Positions 28,801-37,892 are shown, counted from the stretch's first letter. The stretch is 50,521 nucleotides of DNA from Candidatus Anammoxibacter sp. (GCA_021777105.1 JAIQZQ010000056.1:1-50521); one strand, 5' to 3'. Translations and numbers: made by a program. Notes: generated by a model from the letters alone, not told the origin.

Positions 28801-31800
28801 AGGTTGCCGTCCGAGAAAAAGAGGCCTCAGGTTCAGACGTTTGCCGGCTCATCAACCAGATTTCCAATTAATAACGCGCTATATAACAGGCTAAAAACTT
28901 TAGCGCAAAATGAAGACGTTACACTGTTTGCGCTGATCTTTACAGCTTACGCCGTGCTTCTCCACAAATATACAGGCCTCGTGGATGTTATTGTGGGGAC
29001 GCCGGTTGTCGGCAGAAACAGGCCGGAATATCATGAAACCGTGGGATATTTTACCAATATAGTCCCGTTGCGTATAGACCTTTCAGGCAATCCCGGTTTT
29101 ATAGACATTCTGAGAAATGCGCGTCAAAAAACTGTTAATGCGTTTAAACATCAACATTTCCCTTTCCCGCTTTTAGTTAAAAGATTAAAGCTTAAAAGAG
29201 ATTCAAGCATTGCGCCTATTTTCCAGGTGTCTTTTACATGGGAAAGAGTCCGCCTGTCAAAACAGGATTTCAACATTCCCAATAACCAGGCTAATCAGTC
29301 TAACAATGACAACAAATTGTCATTCAATATTGAATCATTGGATTTAGAGCAAAAAGGCGCGCTTTTTGATCTGGATTTAAGCATTGTTGACGGCCCTGAA
29401 AATTGTTTCGGCATTTTTAGATATAACACAGATATTTTTACTGAACAATTTATTGGGAAAATGACCGGCCATATGGTTTGTTTGCTTGAAAGTATAGCGG
29501 CGCTACCCAGTCAGAAGTTATCCGCTATAAACATACTTGCCGGAAATGAAATGCGCGGGATATTGTTTGAACGAGGTCAAGGTAAAACCATCTATGAAGA
29601 CACGAAGCCTATCCATGTTTTGTTTGAAGAACAGGTTGAAATTTATCCGGATAAAACCGCCGTTGTTTTTAATGATTGCCGGTTAAGTTATGATGAATTA
29701 AACAGGAAAGCAAACAAACTTGCCGGGTTTCTGCAAAAACAGAGAGTTGGATTTGAAACCCTTGTCCCTGTCTGCCTTGAAAGGTCGGAGTCCTTATTGG
29801 TAGCTTTAATCGCCGTTTTAAAAGCCGGCGGCGCATATCTACCGCTTGACCCTACGTACCCAAAGGATAGGCTTGAGTATATGATCAACCAGGCCGAAGC
29901 CTCCGTCATTCTGACTCAGGAGAGTTTGCAATCTGTTTTCAGCAATGTTGAATCAAAACTGATCTTGTTGGATCAGGCGCATGATGAGATTGAGCGTGAA
30001 AAAGATGATAATCCAGACCTTGAAATAAGCGCTTCTCAATTATGTTATGTTATTTTCACCTCAGGCTCCACCGGCAAACCCAAAGGCATATCAATTGAGC
30101 ATAAAGGCGTTTCAAATTGTTTAATATCAATTAAAAACAGCGTTGGAGTGAATCAGGATGACACAATGCTTGCGGTAACAAGCATATCGTTTGATATTGC
30201 CGTCCTTGAACTGTTTATGCCTCTTTTTAGCGGCGCGACAGTTATTATTGCCGACAGAAACACGGCAATGGAACCAGGGGCTTTAACGCGGAAGATGAAA
30301 TCGTCCGGAGCTTCAATCATGCAGGCGACACCTTCTACCTGGAAGATGATAATAGATTCAGGCCGGCTCGACGATAAAAATTTAACAATATTAAGCGGAG
30401 GCGAAGAGTTGCCGCCCGACCTGGCTCAAAATTTGATTAATTCCGGAAAGGCCCTGTGGAATCTATACGGGCCAACGGAGACAACTATCTGGTCGTCAAT
30501 AGAGCATGTTAAAAATATGAACAATGGAAAAGTTGCGATTGGGCGTCCTTTGGCCAACACCATATTATATGTTTTAGACAATAACCGTAACCCCGTCCCG
30601 GACGGCGTTGCCGGCGAGTTGTATATAGGCGGCGAAGGTCTTGCGCGAGAATATTACAAACAGCCGGCTTTAACCGATGAGAAGTTTGTCCCAAATCCGT
30701 ATTCACGCGAATTCGGCGGCATGATGTTTAAAACCGGCGATATGGCCAGGTATCTTGAAAACGGTATTCTTGAGTATCTGGGGCGAATTGATTTGCAGGT
30801 AAAAGTGCGTGGATATCGCATAGAGTTGGAAGAGATTGAGCAACTTTTAAGAGACCACTCATTGATAGTTGATAGCGCGGCAATTGTTTTAAAAGACCAA
30901 AATGATAATCCTCAAATAATAGCATTCATTATCTTTCATTCAGGCAAAGATATTGACAATGATGAACTACGCTCATATTTACGCAAAAGTCTGCCGGATT
31001 ATATGATTCCCACGAAATATATAAAAATGGACAGTTTCCCTTTAACTTTAAACGGAAAACTGGACAGGGCGAAGCTTGCAAAAACCAAAAACATCTTTGT
31101 AAAAGATGACACCGGTTATAAAGCCGCATCCACACCCGTGGAACAAAAACTGCTTGAGATATGGGAGGATGTTTTAAAAATTGAAAACATTAGCGTTGAC
31201 GACAACTTCTTTGAACTGGGCGGCGCGTCGCATCAGGCAATGCAAATGATCGCAATCGCGGCTGAAAGGGGTTTTAACTTTGACCCTGAACAGGTTTTTC
31301 AATATCAAACTATCTCGGAACTGGCCAAATTTGTTGAAGAGGATGTACCTTCCCAAATGGTTATTGAAAGCCTGGGAGTCTACCTGCCGGAAAAAACGGT
31401 TACGTTTAAGGAAGTTCTGGCCGGGTGCAATACTAAAATAAAGTTTCCTTTGCGCCGCCTTTCAGGCATTGAATCTGTAAGAATGGCCGCCGAGGACGAG
31501 TTTGCCATTGATTTAGCGGAAAAAGCAATAGAGTCCTGTTTTCAAAATTCAAAATACAAGTCGGCCGATATTGATTTACTTATTAGTTGCAACATTACCA
31601 GATTTATTGCATTAAACACTCTAACGTTTGAGCCCGCGTTTTCGGTAATGCTTGCGGAACGGTTTAAGATGAACAACGCGTTTACATTTGATATCTCCAA
31701 CGCTTGCACGAGCATGTTTACAGGTTTATGGGTAGCGCAACAATTTATTAAGACAGGACATGTTAAACGGGCAATGGTTGTTAGCGGCGAGCACATTACC

Positions 31801-33363
31801 GGCACGCTAAAAACATCTCAAAAAGAGATTGAAGAGTATATGGACTCCAGGCTGGCGTGCCTGACATTAGGTGACGCAGGGGCGGCCGTAATTGTTGAAG
31901 CCTCGTCTTCCCGCAATGCGGGTTTCCATGACCTTGAACTCTACACTAGACCGGAATACAGCAGGTTATGCATTGCCGAGGCAACAGAAAAAGATCATGG
32001 CGGCATTATTATGTATACCGATCTTATAGGCCTATCCAACGTTTCAACTGATGAAGGAGTCAAACATTCAAAAGAGATGATTGATAAGAACCGTATGGAT
32101 ATCAATGATTTTGACCATTTAATACTGCACCAGACGTCAAAAACAACATTGACGAACGCAATAGATAAAATTAATAAATGTTTCGGCGCAAATTTCAGCA
32201 ATAAAGAGAATACCATTAATAATATAACCCATCGCGGCAACACAGCGACTACTACACATTTTGTCGCGCTCTGGGATAATATCCACAACAATAGGATTAA
32301 TAACGGCGATAAAATAATTTTTGGCATTAGCGGTTCCGGCATAACCACCGGAACTTCGCTTTATGTTATGGATGACCTGCCGGACAGAATTCGATCCGCA
32401 AAAAAGCAGGGAACAGCGCCGCCTCCGGTCTTTGAAAGTCTTGCAGGCGCTACTCATAAAGCTAAGCCATTACACAGAGTCGCAGTTGAAAGTGTCGGCA
32501 TTGCCAATAATAATGCAGAAGCAAGGATGAGCGCAGTTGAACTTGCTAAAATTGCGGGAAAATCATGTTTTGCAGGATCTGAATATAAACGACCTGATAT
32601 CGAGTTGTTGATCTACACTGGCGTTTACAGGGATAATTTTCTTTGCGAACCCGCAATGGCCGCCATGGTAGCCGGAGATTTAAAAATTGGGAGAGCTAAA
32701 GACGCCTTAACAGAAAATAATGTTCTTGTGTTTGATATTTTTAACGGGGCTATCGGGTTTTTATACGCATGTTATTTTACCGCTCAATCCATAACAGCCG
32801 GCAGCGCAAAAACAGCCATGGTTGTTGCCGGCGAGATTGACAATAACGCCGGCAACTCGGAAAAAGAGTCTTTAGATATCAAAGAGACGGCATCCGCTAT
32901 TATCCTTGGCCAATCGGCAAACCTGGAGAAAGGTTTTAACCGCTTTATTTTTAAATCAAAAACAGGCCATATTGAAGATTTGCAAATAAAAGGCATGATT
33001 AATAAGCCACCGTTTCATTTGGATATAGACAAATCAGCGGAACTTGAAAAACTGCAAATTGATTGTTTAATTGAGGCAGTAAATGAGTTGCTGGAAAATG
33101 AAGAACTGGACTTGAGCAATATAAAAGTAATTATTCCGCCTCAAATCTCATCGCAATTTATCAGCAACCTTGCCAAACGCCTAAAACCGCAGTCTGATAA
33201 ATTTATCGACGTGACGGAACCCGGATGCGACCTGTTTACATCATCCGTGCCGTACGCAATGAAACATGTTTTTGACAAAGGACTTGCGCAAGTGGGCGAT
33301 ATTGGTTTAATAATGGCCGCGGGATCGGGCGCGCAGGCATGTTGCGCATCATATTATTTTTAA
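25849..33363 (+). CDS. FAAL-NRPS-KASIII megasynthase
   Basis: 2,504 residues, no frame break. Order: fatty acyl-AMP ligase 1-590 (YTSGTTSEPKG at about 176, RTGDYGF); acyl carrier ~620-695 (DSI, Ser about 654); TubC-like docking domain 721-775 (GVHLWIERDELLVKAP); condensation ~785-1225 (HHIALDFWS at 912); adenylation ~1240-1735 (FTSGSTGKPKG at 1403, YGPTETT); peptidyl carrier with LGGAS, Ser 1794; KASIII ~1840-2155 with Cys 1953 (SNACTS), His 2094 (LHQTS), Asn 2131 (RGNTA); second KASIII fold ~2190-2504 with Ala at the Cys site (2301) and Pro at the His site (2431). The specificity residues read DILQLGLIWK, the glycine code. Expected step: activate a fatty acid, join it to glycine, pass the acyl-glycyl thioester to the ketosynthase. 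No thioesterase; release by condensation is inferred. Confidence 0.9.
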   Translation: MVNKTKIVTSKSSWLEILEKRSCNQPEQTFITYLPDGETAQESYTYKELTLKAKEIAAVLQARCSIGDRALLVYHSGIEFLPAFLGCLLAGVIAVPLQPFRGKRNIPKISAIIKDSNAALLLTTGSEKSRLEDDMRNFPLFMNEGNILSTDLVEAELASDLKEFKAKSDTIAFLQYTSGTTSEPKGVMVTHSNLLYNSQLICDSFQHSHSSVGVIWLPHYHDMGLIGGLLQPLYSGFPVIVMPPECFLQKPVRWLQAITKYKATTSGGPNFAYELCMRKISSEQRESLNLKSWDVAFIGAEPLRSQTMQRFCNEFAGHGFSATAFMPCYGLAEATLAVTVGLKTDPFKSISIDKDFALNGHKVKPVEAGPNALTLISSGIALGSHKIAIIDPENNRLCLKNSIGEIWVSGGSLAAGYWNRKDYTKEIFQAHQANDEPKSFLRTGDYGFILNGELFVTGRLKDMIIIRGMNYFPRDIEDTISRNNPDLNPDSIVAFAVDDGLTEKLIIAMELERTQIKNINPEVLISQVLDAISEQELAANEILILKPGSLPKTSSGKIQRHLTSTKFLKDEFKILHAWSATRSYEKAFKKDLDSSSKTSLSTNKSLNSNQLTANPDNNLQIIEEWLAGWIQKKTGCNLDAIKPENSFIYYGMDSIAALELQNDAQQWLNISIPASAAWECSNICELAKFINGLKNGDVSAGYTQSKISNYEILRIQGLEPMDLRREITGLLSNGVHLWIERDELLVKAPEYLLSQRQREMLRRNAGEIMQLLRNTNNPIYIESDISQGQEGVLFHYRLKPNNDAYNIKCAMHINGQSQTSLIEKALNFVVDRRPSLRAMFVNLDGGRSKQRIFTNKKININVVGAYSWSAEEQNQYIDRLARQPFNLEKGEVFKCALIKKSTNQYILLFLFHHIALDFWSLEIILREFSLAFKAILQNEKIVLPDLSLHYTDFVNDQRAMIENGEFEDSWAYWKNELNNNLPVLRLPSEKKRPQVQTFAGSSTRFPINNALYNRLKTLAQNEDVTLFALIFTAYAVLLHKYTGLVDVIVGTPVVGRNRPEYHETVGYFTNIVPLRIDLSGNPGFIDILRNARQKTVNAFKHQHFPFPLLVKRLKLKRDSSIAPIFQVSFTWERVRLSKQDFNIPNNQANQSNNDNKLSFNIESLDLEQKGALFDLDLSIVDGPENCFGIFRYNTDIFTEQFIGKMTGHMVCLLESIAALPSQKLSAINILAGNEMRGILFERGQGKTIYEDTKPIHVLFEEQVEIYPDKTAVVFNDCRLSYDELNRKANKLAGFLQKQRVGFETLVPVCLERSESLLVALIAVLKAGGAYLPLDPTYPKDRLEYMINQAEASVILTQESLQSVFSNVESKLILLDQAHDEIEREKDDNPDLEISASQLCYVIFTSGSTGKPKGISIEHKGVSNCLISIKNSVGVNQDDTMLAVTSISFDIAVLELFMPLFSGATVIIADRNTAMEPGALTRKMKSSGASIMQATPSTWKMIIDSGRLDDKNLTILSGGEELPPDLAQNLINSGKALWNLYGPTETTIWSSIEHVKNMNNGKVAIGRPLANTILYVLDNNRNPVPDGVAGELYIGGEGLAREYYKQPALTDEKFVPNPYSREFGGMMFKTGDMARYLENGILEYLGRIDLQVKVRGYRIELEEIEQLLRDHSLIVDSAAIVLKDQNDNPQIIAFIIFHSGKDIDNDELRSYLRKSLPDYMIPTKYIKMDSFPLTLNGKLDRAKLAKTKNIFVKDDTGYKAASTPVEQKLLEIWEDVLKIENISVDDNFFELGGASHQAMQMIAIAAERGFNFDPEQVFQYQTISELAKFVEEDVPSQMVIESLGVYLPEKTVTFKEVLAGCNTKIKFPLRRLSGIESVRMAAEDEFAIDLAEKAIESCFQNSKYKSADIDLLISCNITRFIALNTLTFEPAFSVMLAERFKMNNAFTFDISNACTSMFTGLWVAQQFIKTGHVKRAMVVSGEHITGTLKTSQKEIEEYMDSRLACLTLGDAGAAVIVEASSSRNAGFHDLELYTRPEYSRLCIAEATEKDHGGIIMYTDLIGLSNVSTDEGVKHSKEMIDKNRMDINDFDHLILHQTSKTTLTNAIDKINKCFGANFSNKENTINNITHRGNTATTTHFVALWDNIHNNRINNGDKIIFGISGSGITTGTSLYVMDDLPDRIRSAKKQGTAPPPVFESLAGATHKAKPLHRVAVESVGIANNNAEARMSAVELAKIAGKSCFAGSEYKRPDIELLIYTGVYRDNFLCEPAMAAMVAGDLKIGRAKDALTENNVLVFDIFNGAIGFLYACYFTAQSITAGSAKTAMVVAGEIDNNAGNSEKESLDIKETASAIILGQSANLEKGFNRFIFKSKTGHIEDLQIKGMINKPPFHLDIDKSAELEKLQIDCLIEAVNELLENEELDLSNIKVIIPPQISSQFISNLAKRLKPQSDKFIDVTEPGCDLFTSSVPYAMKHVFDKGLAQVGDIGLIMAAGSGAQACCASYYF

Positions 33364-33411
33364 ATTAATCAGAGTTGATAGAGAAAAAACGCGGGGGGGG
33401 ATACACAGCAA

Positions 33412-33785
33412 GAGGGAGTGTAGGGCAGACTTTAGTCTCCCTTATTAATGTTCATTTTAAAAATTTTTACGTTTGAGGATTGTATAATTGAACGCCGCAA
33501 GAGTTGTCTACCGCAACGTTTGTGACAGGGAGGCTAAAGCCATCCCCTACCCTCATCTGGAGTGATATATTTCTCACGCGAGGGTAGGGGCTGACTTTAG
33601 TCGCCATTTTAAAGATTCATTTAAAGACTATTACAATTAAGGGTGACATTATTGAACGCGCATGTGAGTTGTCGTTTGTAGCGTAATTGACAGGGAGGCT
33701 AAAGCCGTCCCCTACCCTCATACGTTAATACGCTGAAGACGACACCACACACACGGGTAAGGGCTGACTTTAGTCGCCATTTTTA
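33412..33785. repeat. REP cluster upstream of the RAYT gene
   Basis: Five elements alternate in orientation: forward 33412-33442, inverted 33526-33556, forward 33578-33610, inverted 33690-33721, forward 33752-33784. Forward copies have GTAG (or a variant) plus GGGCTGACTTTAGTCGCC; inverted ones GGGAGGCTAAAGCCGTCCC with CTACCCTCAT. Forward-to-inverted linkers of about 90 bases also repeat (TTCATTTAAAGACTATTAC, GAGTTGTC, TGACAGGGAGG), so the true unit is a BIME of about 130 bases. A G8 run is at 33393-33400. Confidence 0.9.
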
Positions 33786-33814
33786 ACATTCATTACACAA
33801 TATAGAGACCAAAA

Positions 33815-34258
33815 ATGGCGCAACCTCCACACTATGATATTGAAGGCGCAATCTATTTTGTTACTACAAGAGTAATAAAAAAACATTCTAAGTTTTCGTA
33901 TAATGATTTATTAATCATACAAAATACTATCCTGAATTTAGAAGTGGTTAAAGAATTAGCTCTATACGCATATGTAATTATGCCGGATCACTTACATATG
34001 CTTGTAAAACCAGGCGAAGAAAACCTGCCGAAGATTATGCAAAAGATAAAAGGAAAATCGTCTTTTGCTATTCGTAAAGGAAGCATCTGGCAAAAGGGAT
34101 ATTTTGATTTTGCTATTGTTTCTGAAAAAAAATTTAAAGAAAAATTCAATTATATACATTGCAATCCTGTAAAAAAAGGATTGGTAAAATATGCTGAAGA
34201 GTATACATTCTCAAGCGCCGGTGGATATAATGAAGAATTTGGAGCGGTTTATTATTAA
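33815..34258 (+). CDS. REP-associated tyrosine transposase (RAYT, Y1_Tnp)
   Basis: 147 residues, near the usual RAYT length. IYFVTTR at the start, the HUH metal motif MPDHLHMLV at about 66-74, the catalytic Tyr in FNYIHCNPVKKGLV near 111, and YTFSSAGGY at the end are all family hallmarks. RAYTs are single-copy IS200-like nucleases that cut REP hairpins next to GTAG/GGAG. Here REP clusters flank the gene closely on both sides (33412-33785 and 34321-34521), as in a REPtron. The frame is intact and catalytic residues are present, so it may be active. Confidence 0.93.
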   Translation: MAQPPHYDIEGAIYFVTTRVIKKHSKFSYNDLLIIQNTILNLEVVKELALYAYVIMPDHLHMLVKPGEENLPKIMQKIKGKSSFAIRKGSIWQKGYFDFAIVSEKKFKEKFNYIHCNPVKKGLVKYAEEYTFSSAGGYNEEFGAVYY

Positions 34259-34320
34259 AGTTTAGGGAACGTTAGAACACGCGCGCGAGTTGTGAGTAGG
34301 ACGTAATTGACAACGCTTAT

Positions 34321-34521
34321 GACAGGGAGGCTAAAGCCGTCCCCTACCCTCATATGTTGTGTTGTTATCTGCTTCCCGAGAGGGTAGGGGCTGACTTTAG
34401 TCGCCCTTTTAAAGGTTCATTTAAATACAATTGCGTTTGAAAGTAGCGTAATTGAATAAACATGCGAGTTGTCGTTTGTAGCGTAATTGACAGGGAGGCT
34501 AAAGCCATCCCCTACCCTCAT
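34321..34521. repeat. REP cluster downstream of the RAYT gene
   Basis: Inverted 34322-34353, forward 34378-34411, inverted 34490-34521, with the same linkers as the upstream cluster (GAGTTGTCGTTTGTAGCG recurs at 33667 and 34466). It separates the transposase gene from the C45 hydrolase gene; the last copy is 52 bases from that start. Confidence 0.9.
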
Positions 34522-34573
34522 CTGGTGATAATACTACACGTATTTGCGATAATTACAAGGAGTATAAAAAATT

Positions 34574-36304
34574 ATGGCTAAACGTTCCACTAACGAGTTA
34601 ATAGACGCTTTTAATAAAGATGGTTATGATGTAACCAAAGAGGTAGATTATAATGGCAATCGCGGTCTAATCGCAGAGCACCGTTCGGCTTATAATTACC
34701 AGACACTTGAAAAAAAGAGGGGCTATTATGTTGAAGGCGATCCATATGCCATTGGATATCTGATGGGGCTCATGGCGCCCGCCTATGTTGAACGAATGGC
34801 GAATGATTACATGTATAATATGATCCCGGCTTTTATACATCCCGAACTTGAAAAACCGTATGTAAACTGGTTGTGGAAAGCGATTATTAGTTATTTAAAA
34901 AGAAAAGCCTCTGAAATTCGCGAAAAATATCCGGACGACATACCCCGAGAATATGCGGATGAAATGAACGGACTTGTGGCCGGCTGCAAAAGCGTCAACC
35001 CGCGTATTAAGGTAGACTTTGATAAACTTTGGCTTCTTAACACAGGGTTTGATATGCTTTTGGCGTATTTTTATACGGGGTTCAGCAAACCCGGACTGTT
35101 TACTCACTTAAGATCATTAATTAAAAGCTTTAAACCCGGACATCTACAAAACCCCATTTATTGCAACGGTTTCTCTTTGTTTGGAAATGCGACCAAAACC
35201 AAAAAAGATCACTATTTTGGCCGAGACTTTATGTTTATAAATGCCGGAGTTTTTCAGGACGCCGCGTGTATGACAATCTATTATCCGGAAGGCGGCCCCG
35301 GTAAAAACAATCTATCTCCCATTCCTTTTATTTCAGTTATGGCCCCTGGTTTTATTGGGTCGGCCACGGCCATGAATAACAACGGCATAGCCGCGGGGGT
35401 AAATGTTGCGCCGGCGGCGATATGCAATAGCGAACGGCCGGGCCTTAACTCAACCTTGTTAATTAGACATTGCGGCCAGTATAGCAAGAGCGCCGAACAT
35501 GCGACCGGGCTTTTAGCTGAAGCGCAAAGAGGCGTTTCATATATCTATTGTATTTCCGACGGCGAAAACGACCGCGCGGTTGTTGTCGAAGCCGGCATGA
35601 AACAGAAAACAATAGACTTTTTAAGCTATCCCAGTAAATATTTAAAAAAGTTTCTGCCGGATCAACATTTTATTGACAATGTCGGCCCTGTTCAACCCGT
35701 CAACGGCTCTGGCGGGCTTGCGGCCCGGTGGAACGATTATGAATTTCCCGGCGATTACCTTAAATTTAATAAGCTTCTGTTTAAAACTCACGGCAAGGTT
35801 TATGAAGAGGACGTGTTTATGAGCGAAACAGGGTGTATAAACAAAAGTTATAAAGACACAAATTGCCCGCGGGTTTTCTATTTTGCCCCGCAACGCGAAA
35901 ACAGAAATGACTTCCTTCTTGCCACAAATCATTTTCTGGTTCCACAGATGCGCCTTACCATGATGAATCGAAGAATTGCGCTGTTTTTGAAACATCCTCC
36001 ATGCACTATGAACGTAAAAACCGTTTATGACGAAGCGCAATGGCGTTACGACATTCTAAACAAAAGACTCTTAACCGATTACGGCGAATTTGATTTTGAC
36101 AAAGCGCAATCCGCCATTGATTTACTGAACCCGGACGGCCAATTCCCGGGCTATTATGACAAGATTCCGGCCAGTCTTGATGGGAAGACTAAACAGATAG
36201 AAGGAAGCCTGTCGATTTGTGACTTGAAAGCAAAAATTATACGATCCCATTTCGGATATTTCGCTGATGAATGGATTCAAATTACACTGCCGAATTATGT
36301 GTGA
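34574..36304 (+). CDS. C45-family Ntn-hydrolase-like acyltransferase/amidase
   Basis: 576 residues. The core Cys is in IYCNGFSLFGNAT (Cys about 197), followed by HYFGRDFMF, the pattern after the nucleophile in C45 peptidases (acyl-CoA:6-APA acyltransferase, acid ceramidase/NAAA-like); AMNNNGIAAGVN and the SDGENDRAVVVEA strand also match. A long N-terminal part (1-196) would be the propeptide-like segment if it self-cleaves before Cys, as the family does. These enzymes make or break amide bonds to fatty acids. Beside a cluster predicted to make N-acylglycine products, it could deacylate, transfer or detoxify them (inference). AAGGAG lies 13 nt upstream. Confidence 0.75.
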   Translation: MAKRSTNELIDAFNKDGYDVTKEVDYNGNRGLIAEHRSAYNYQTLEKKRGYYVEGDPYAIGYLMGLMAPAYVERMANDYMYNMIPAFIHPELEKPYVNWLWKAIISYLKRKASEIREKYPDDIPREYADEMNGLVAGCKSVNPRIKVDFDKLWLLNTGFDMLLAYFYTGFSKPGLFTHLRSLIKSFKPGHLQNPIYCNGFSLFGNATKTKKDHYFGRDFMFINAGVFQDAACMTIYYPEGGPGKNNLSPIPFISVMAPGFIGSATAMNNNGIAAGVNVAPAAICNSERPGLNSTLLIRHCGQYSKSAEHATGLLAEAQRGVSYIYCISDGENDRAVVVEAGMKQKTIDFLSYPSKYLKKFLPDQHFIDNVGPVQPVNGSGGLAARWNDYEFPGDYLKFNKLLFKTHGKVYEEDVFMSETGCINKSYKDTNCPRVFYFAPQRENRNDFLLATNHFLVPQMRLTMMNRRIALFLKHPPCTMNVKTVYDEAQWRYDILNKRLLTDYGEFDFDKAQSAIDLLNPDGQFPGYYDKIPASLDGKTKQIEGSLSICDLKAKIIRSHFGYFADEWIQITLPNYV

Positions 36305-36340
36305 TGCGCATGGCGCAAGACGAATAGCGTCAAAAGCAAA

Positions 36341-36480
36341 TCGGGTAGGGGCTGACTTTAGTCGCCCTTATTAACATTCATTTAATGACTAATACGCTTA
36401 AGGGCGCATAATTGAACGGCGCAAGAGTTGTCAACTCAAACGTTTGTGACAGGGAGGCTAAAGCCGTCCCCTACCCACAT
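36341..36480. repeat. REP pair between convergent genes
   Basis: Forward copy at 36341-36370 (GGGTAGGGGCTGACTTTAG, TCGCCC) and inverted copy at 36449-36480, with the standard linker. A worn third copy (GAGGGAGGAGCTAAAACTACCC) follows at 36501-36524. They occupy the gap between the C45 gene and the DUF4143 pseudogene, where a bidirectional terminator would be expected. Confidence 0.85.
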
Positions 36481-36545
36481 ATGTTATCATTTGCCACACG
36501 CGAGGGAGGAGCTAAAACTACCCATCTAATCGGAATATTAATAAT

Positions 36546-37681
36546 TTACAATTTATGCGCCCACAAATCCTTTAGAAATTCTTTATAAGGATAAACACAA
36601 ATATCATCAAAATCCCTTTTATTAGGATCTAAAGAGACTATAATCTTCCTTTTAAGCTTTATGTCCTCAGACAACGCGCGAATCCCTTTAGTGTGTTTTG
36701 CGGATACAGACTCGGTCCCCTTTGCCTCAATAGCGACATCATCCCCGATAAGGAAATCGACTTCATAACCGGATTTCGATCTCCAGAAAGTAAGCTTTCG
36801 GCGATCGCGGCTATAGTGAAGGAAAGCTTTTATTTCCAGGAACAGAAAGTGTTCAAACGCCTTGCCGAACAGTTCCGTTTTCGGAGTAATTTGTTGCCTG
36901 CCCGCCAAAATATTAGAGACCCCAATATCAAAGAGATAAAACTTGGCGGTTGAAATCGCTTTTCTTTTAGCGCTCTTTGTATACGCTTCCAAAAGGCTTC
37001 CAACTAAAGTGTCTTCAAGTATCCTGAAATACTCTTTTACTGTTTTAGAAGGCAACCCTAAATCGCCGGCAATATTCGAAAAATTAAGCATTTCCGTGTC
37101 GCACAATGCAGCGAGATTCAGAAATCGCGAAAAATGTTCCAACTTTCTTACTAAACCCTCGGCCTGAATCTCCTCCTTTAAATAAGTTCCCACATACGAT
37201 TCAAGATCTTCATAGGGTTCAGGCGATGAGTAAATTGAAGGAATAGAGCCGTAATTAAGGATGCGCTCTAAATCAAAACCGGGAATTTCGCAACTAACAA
37301 GAGGAAACAGATGCCGCGTTAAAGCCCGCCCCCCTAACAAATTCGCCGCGCCATATTTTAATTTCCGGGCGGAGCTCCACGTTATTATGAAACGGCGGCC
37401 ATACTCTTCAATTAAATAATGAATTTCATCCAACAAGACGGGCATTTTCTGAATCTCATCAACTATAACCAGTTTATTGCCGGGCGAAGCTATAACTTCT
37501 TCCCTAAAAATGCTCGGCTTTGATGAGAGGCGAAAAAAAACATCCGTCTTTAATAAATCATAATAGATAGTGTTCTTAAACGTCTTTTTTAAATAGAAAG
37601 ACTTCCCTGTTTGCCTGTTATAAAAAGAAAAATGCTTTTCCTTTTTATAACAGGCTTTAAATCTATAATTCGTTTAAACAA
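36546..37681 (-). pseudogene. DUF4143/AAA ATPase, frameshift in the P-loop
   Basis: An intact 299-codon frame (36546-37445) holds the C-terminal DUF4143 with RSKSGYEVDFLIGDDVAIEAKG (nuclease-like VDF...EAK pattern) preceded by a helical domain. The same frame is open upstream through VIVDEIQKMP (Walker B) to QTGKSFYLKK. The first 25 or so codons (LFKRIIDLKPVIKRKSIFLF from a TTG at 37681) lie in another frame, so one base is missing inside the P-loop. Full length would be about 378 residues, normal for the family. A MITE-like element begins 10 bases upstream and has probably replaced the promoter. Confidence 0.8.
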
Positions 37682-37690
37682 TTCGACCTC

Positions 37691-37892
37691 TTAAGGGACG
37701 CTGAAGAAATAAAATGTCCCAAACCGCGTTCAGATTTAGGCAAGATTTGATTGATCTGATTGAGTTGAACCGAATTGAGCTGAATCAGGGCCGCAGCCTG
37801 AGCTGCGTTGAGGATTCGACGATTGAAGATCAGGCAAAGATTACCTGAAGATGGATGCGAGGTGGGGCGTTTTATTTCTTCTGCGTTCCTAA
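37691..37892. mobile_element. MITE-like element with 31-bp terminal inverted repeats
   Basis: The left end TTAAGGGACGCTGAAGAAAT (37691 onward) pairs with the right end, whose complement reads CTTAGGAACGCAGAAGAAAT; over 31 positions I count 25 matches, both ending in CCCA. About 140 bases lie between, with no coding capacity. The size and ends fit a non-autonomous transposon derivative. The parent IS is not in the window and I cannot name it. Confidence 0.7.

Noticed and set aside
33412..34521. CRISPR or tRNA-like cluster from the hairpins near the transposase
   Set aside because: Hairpins alternate in orientation, carry the GTAG/GGAG tetranucleotide and surround a RAYT gene, which is the REP pattern; spacers are conserved linkers.
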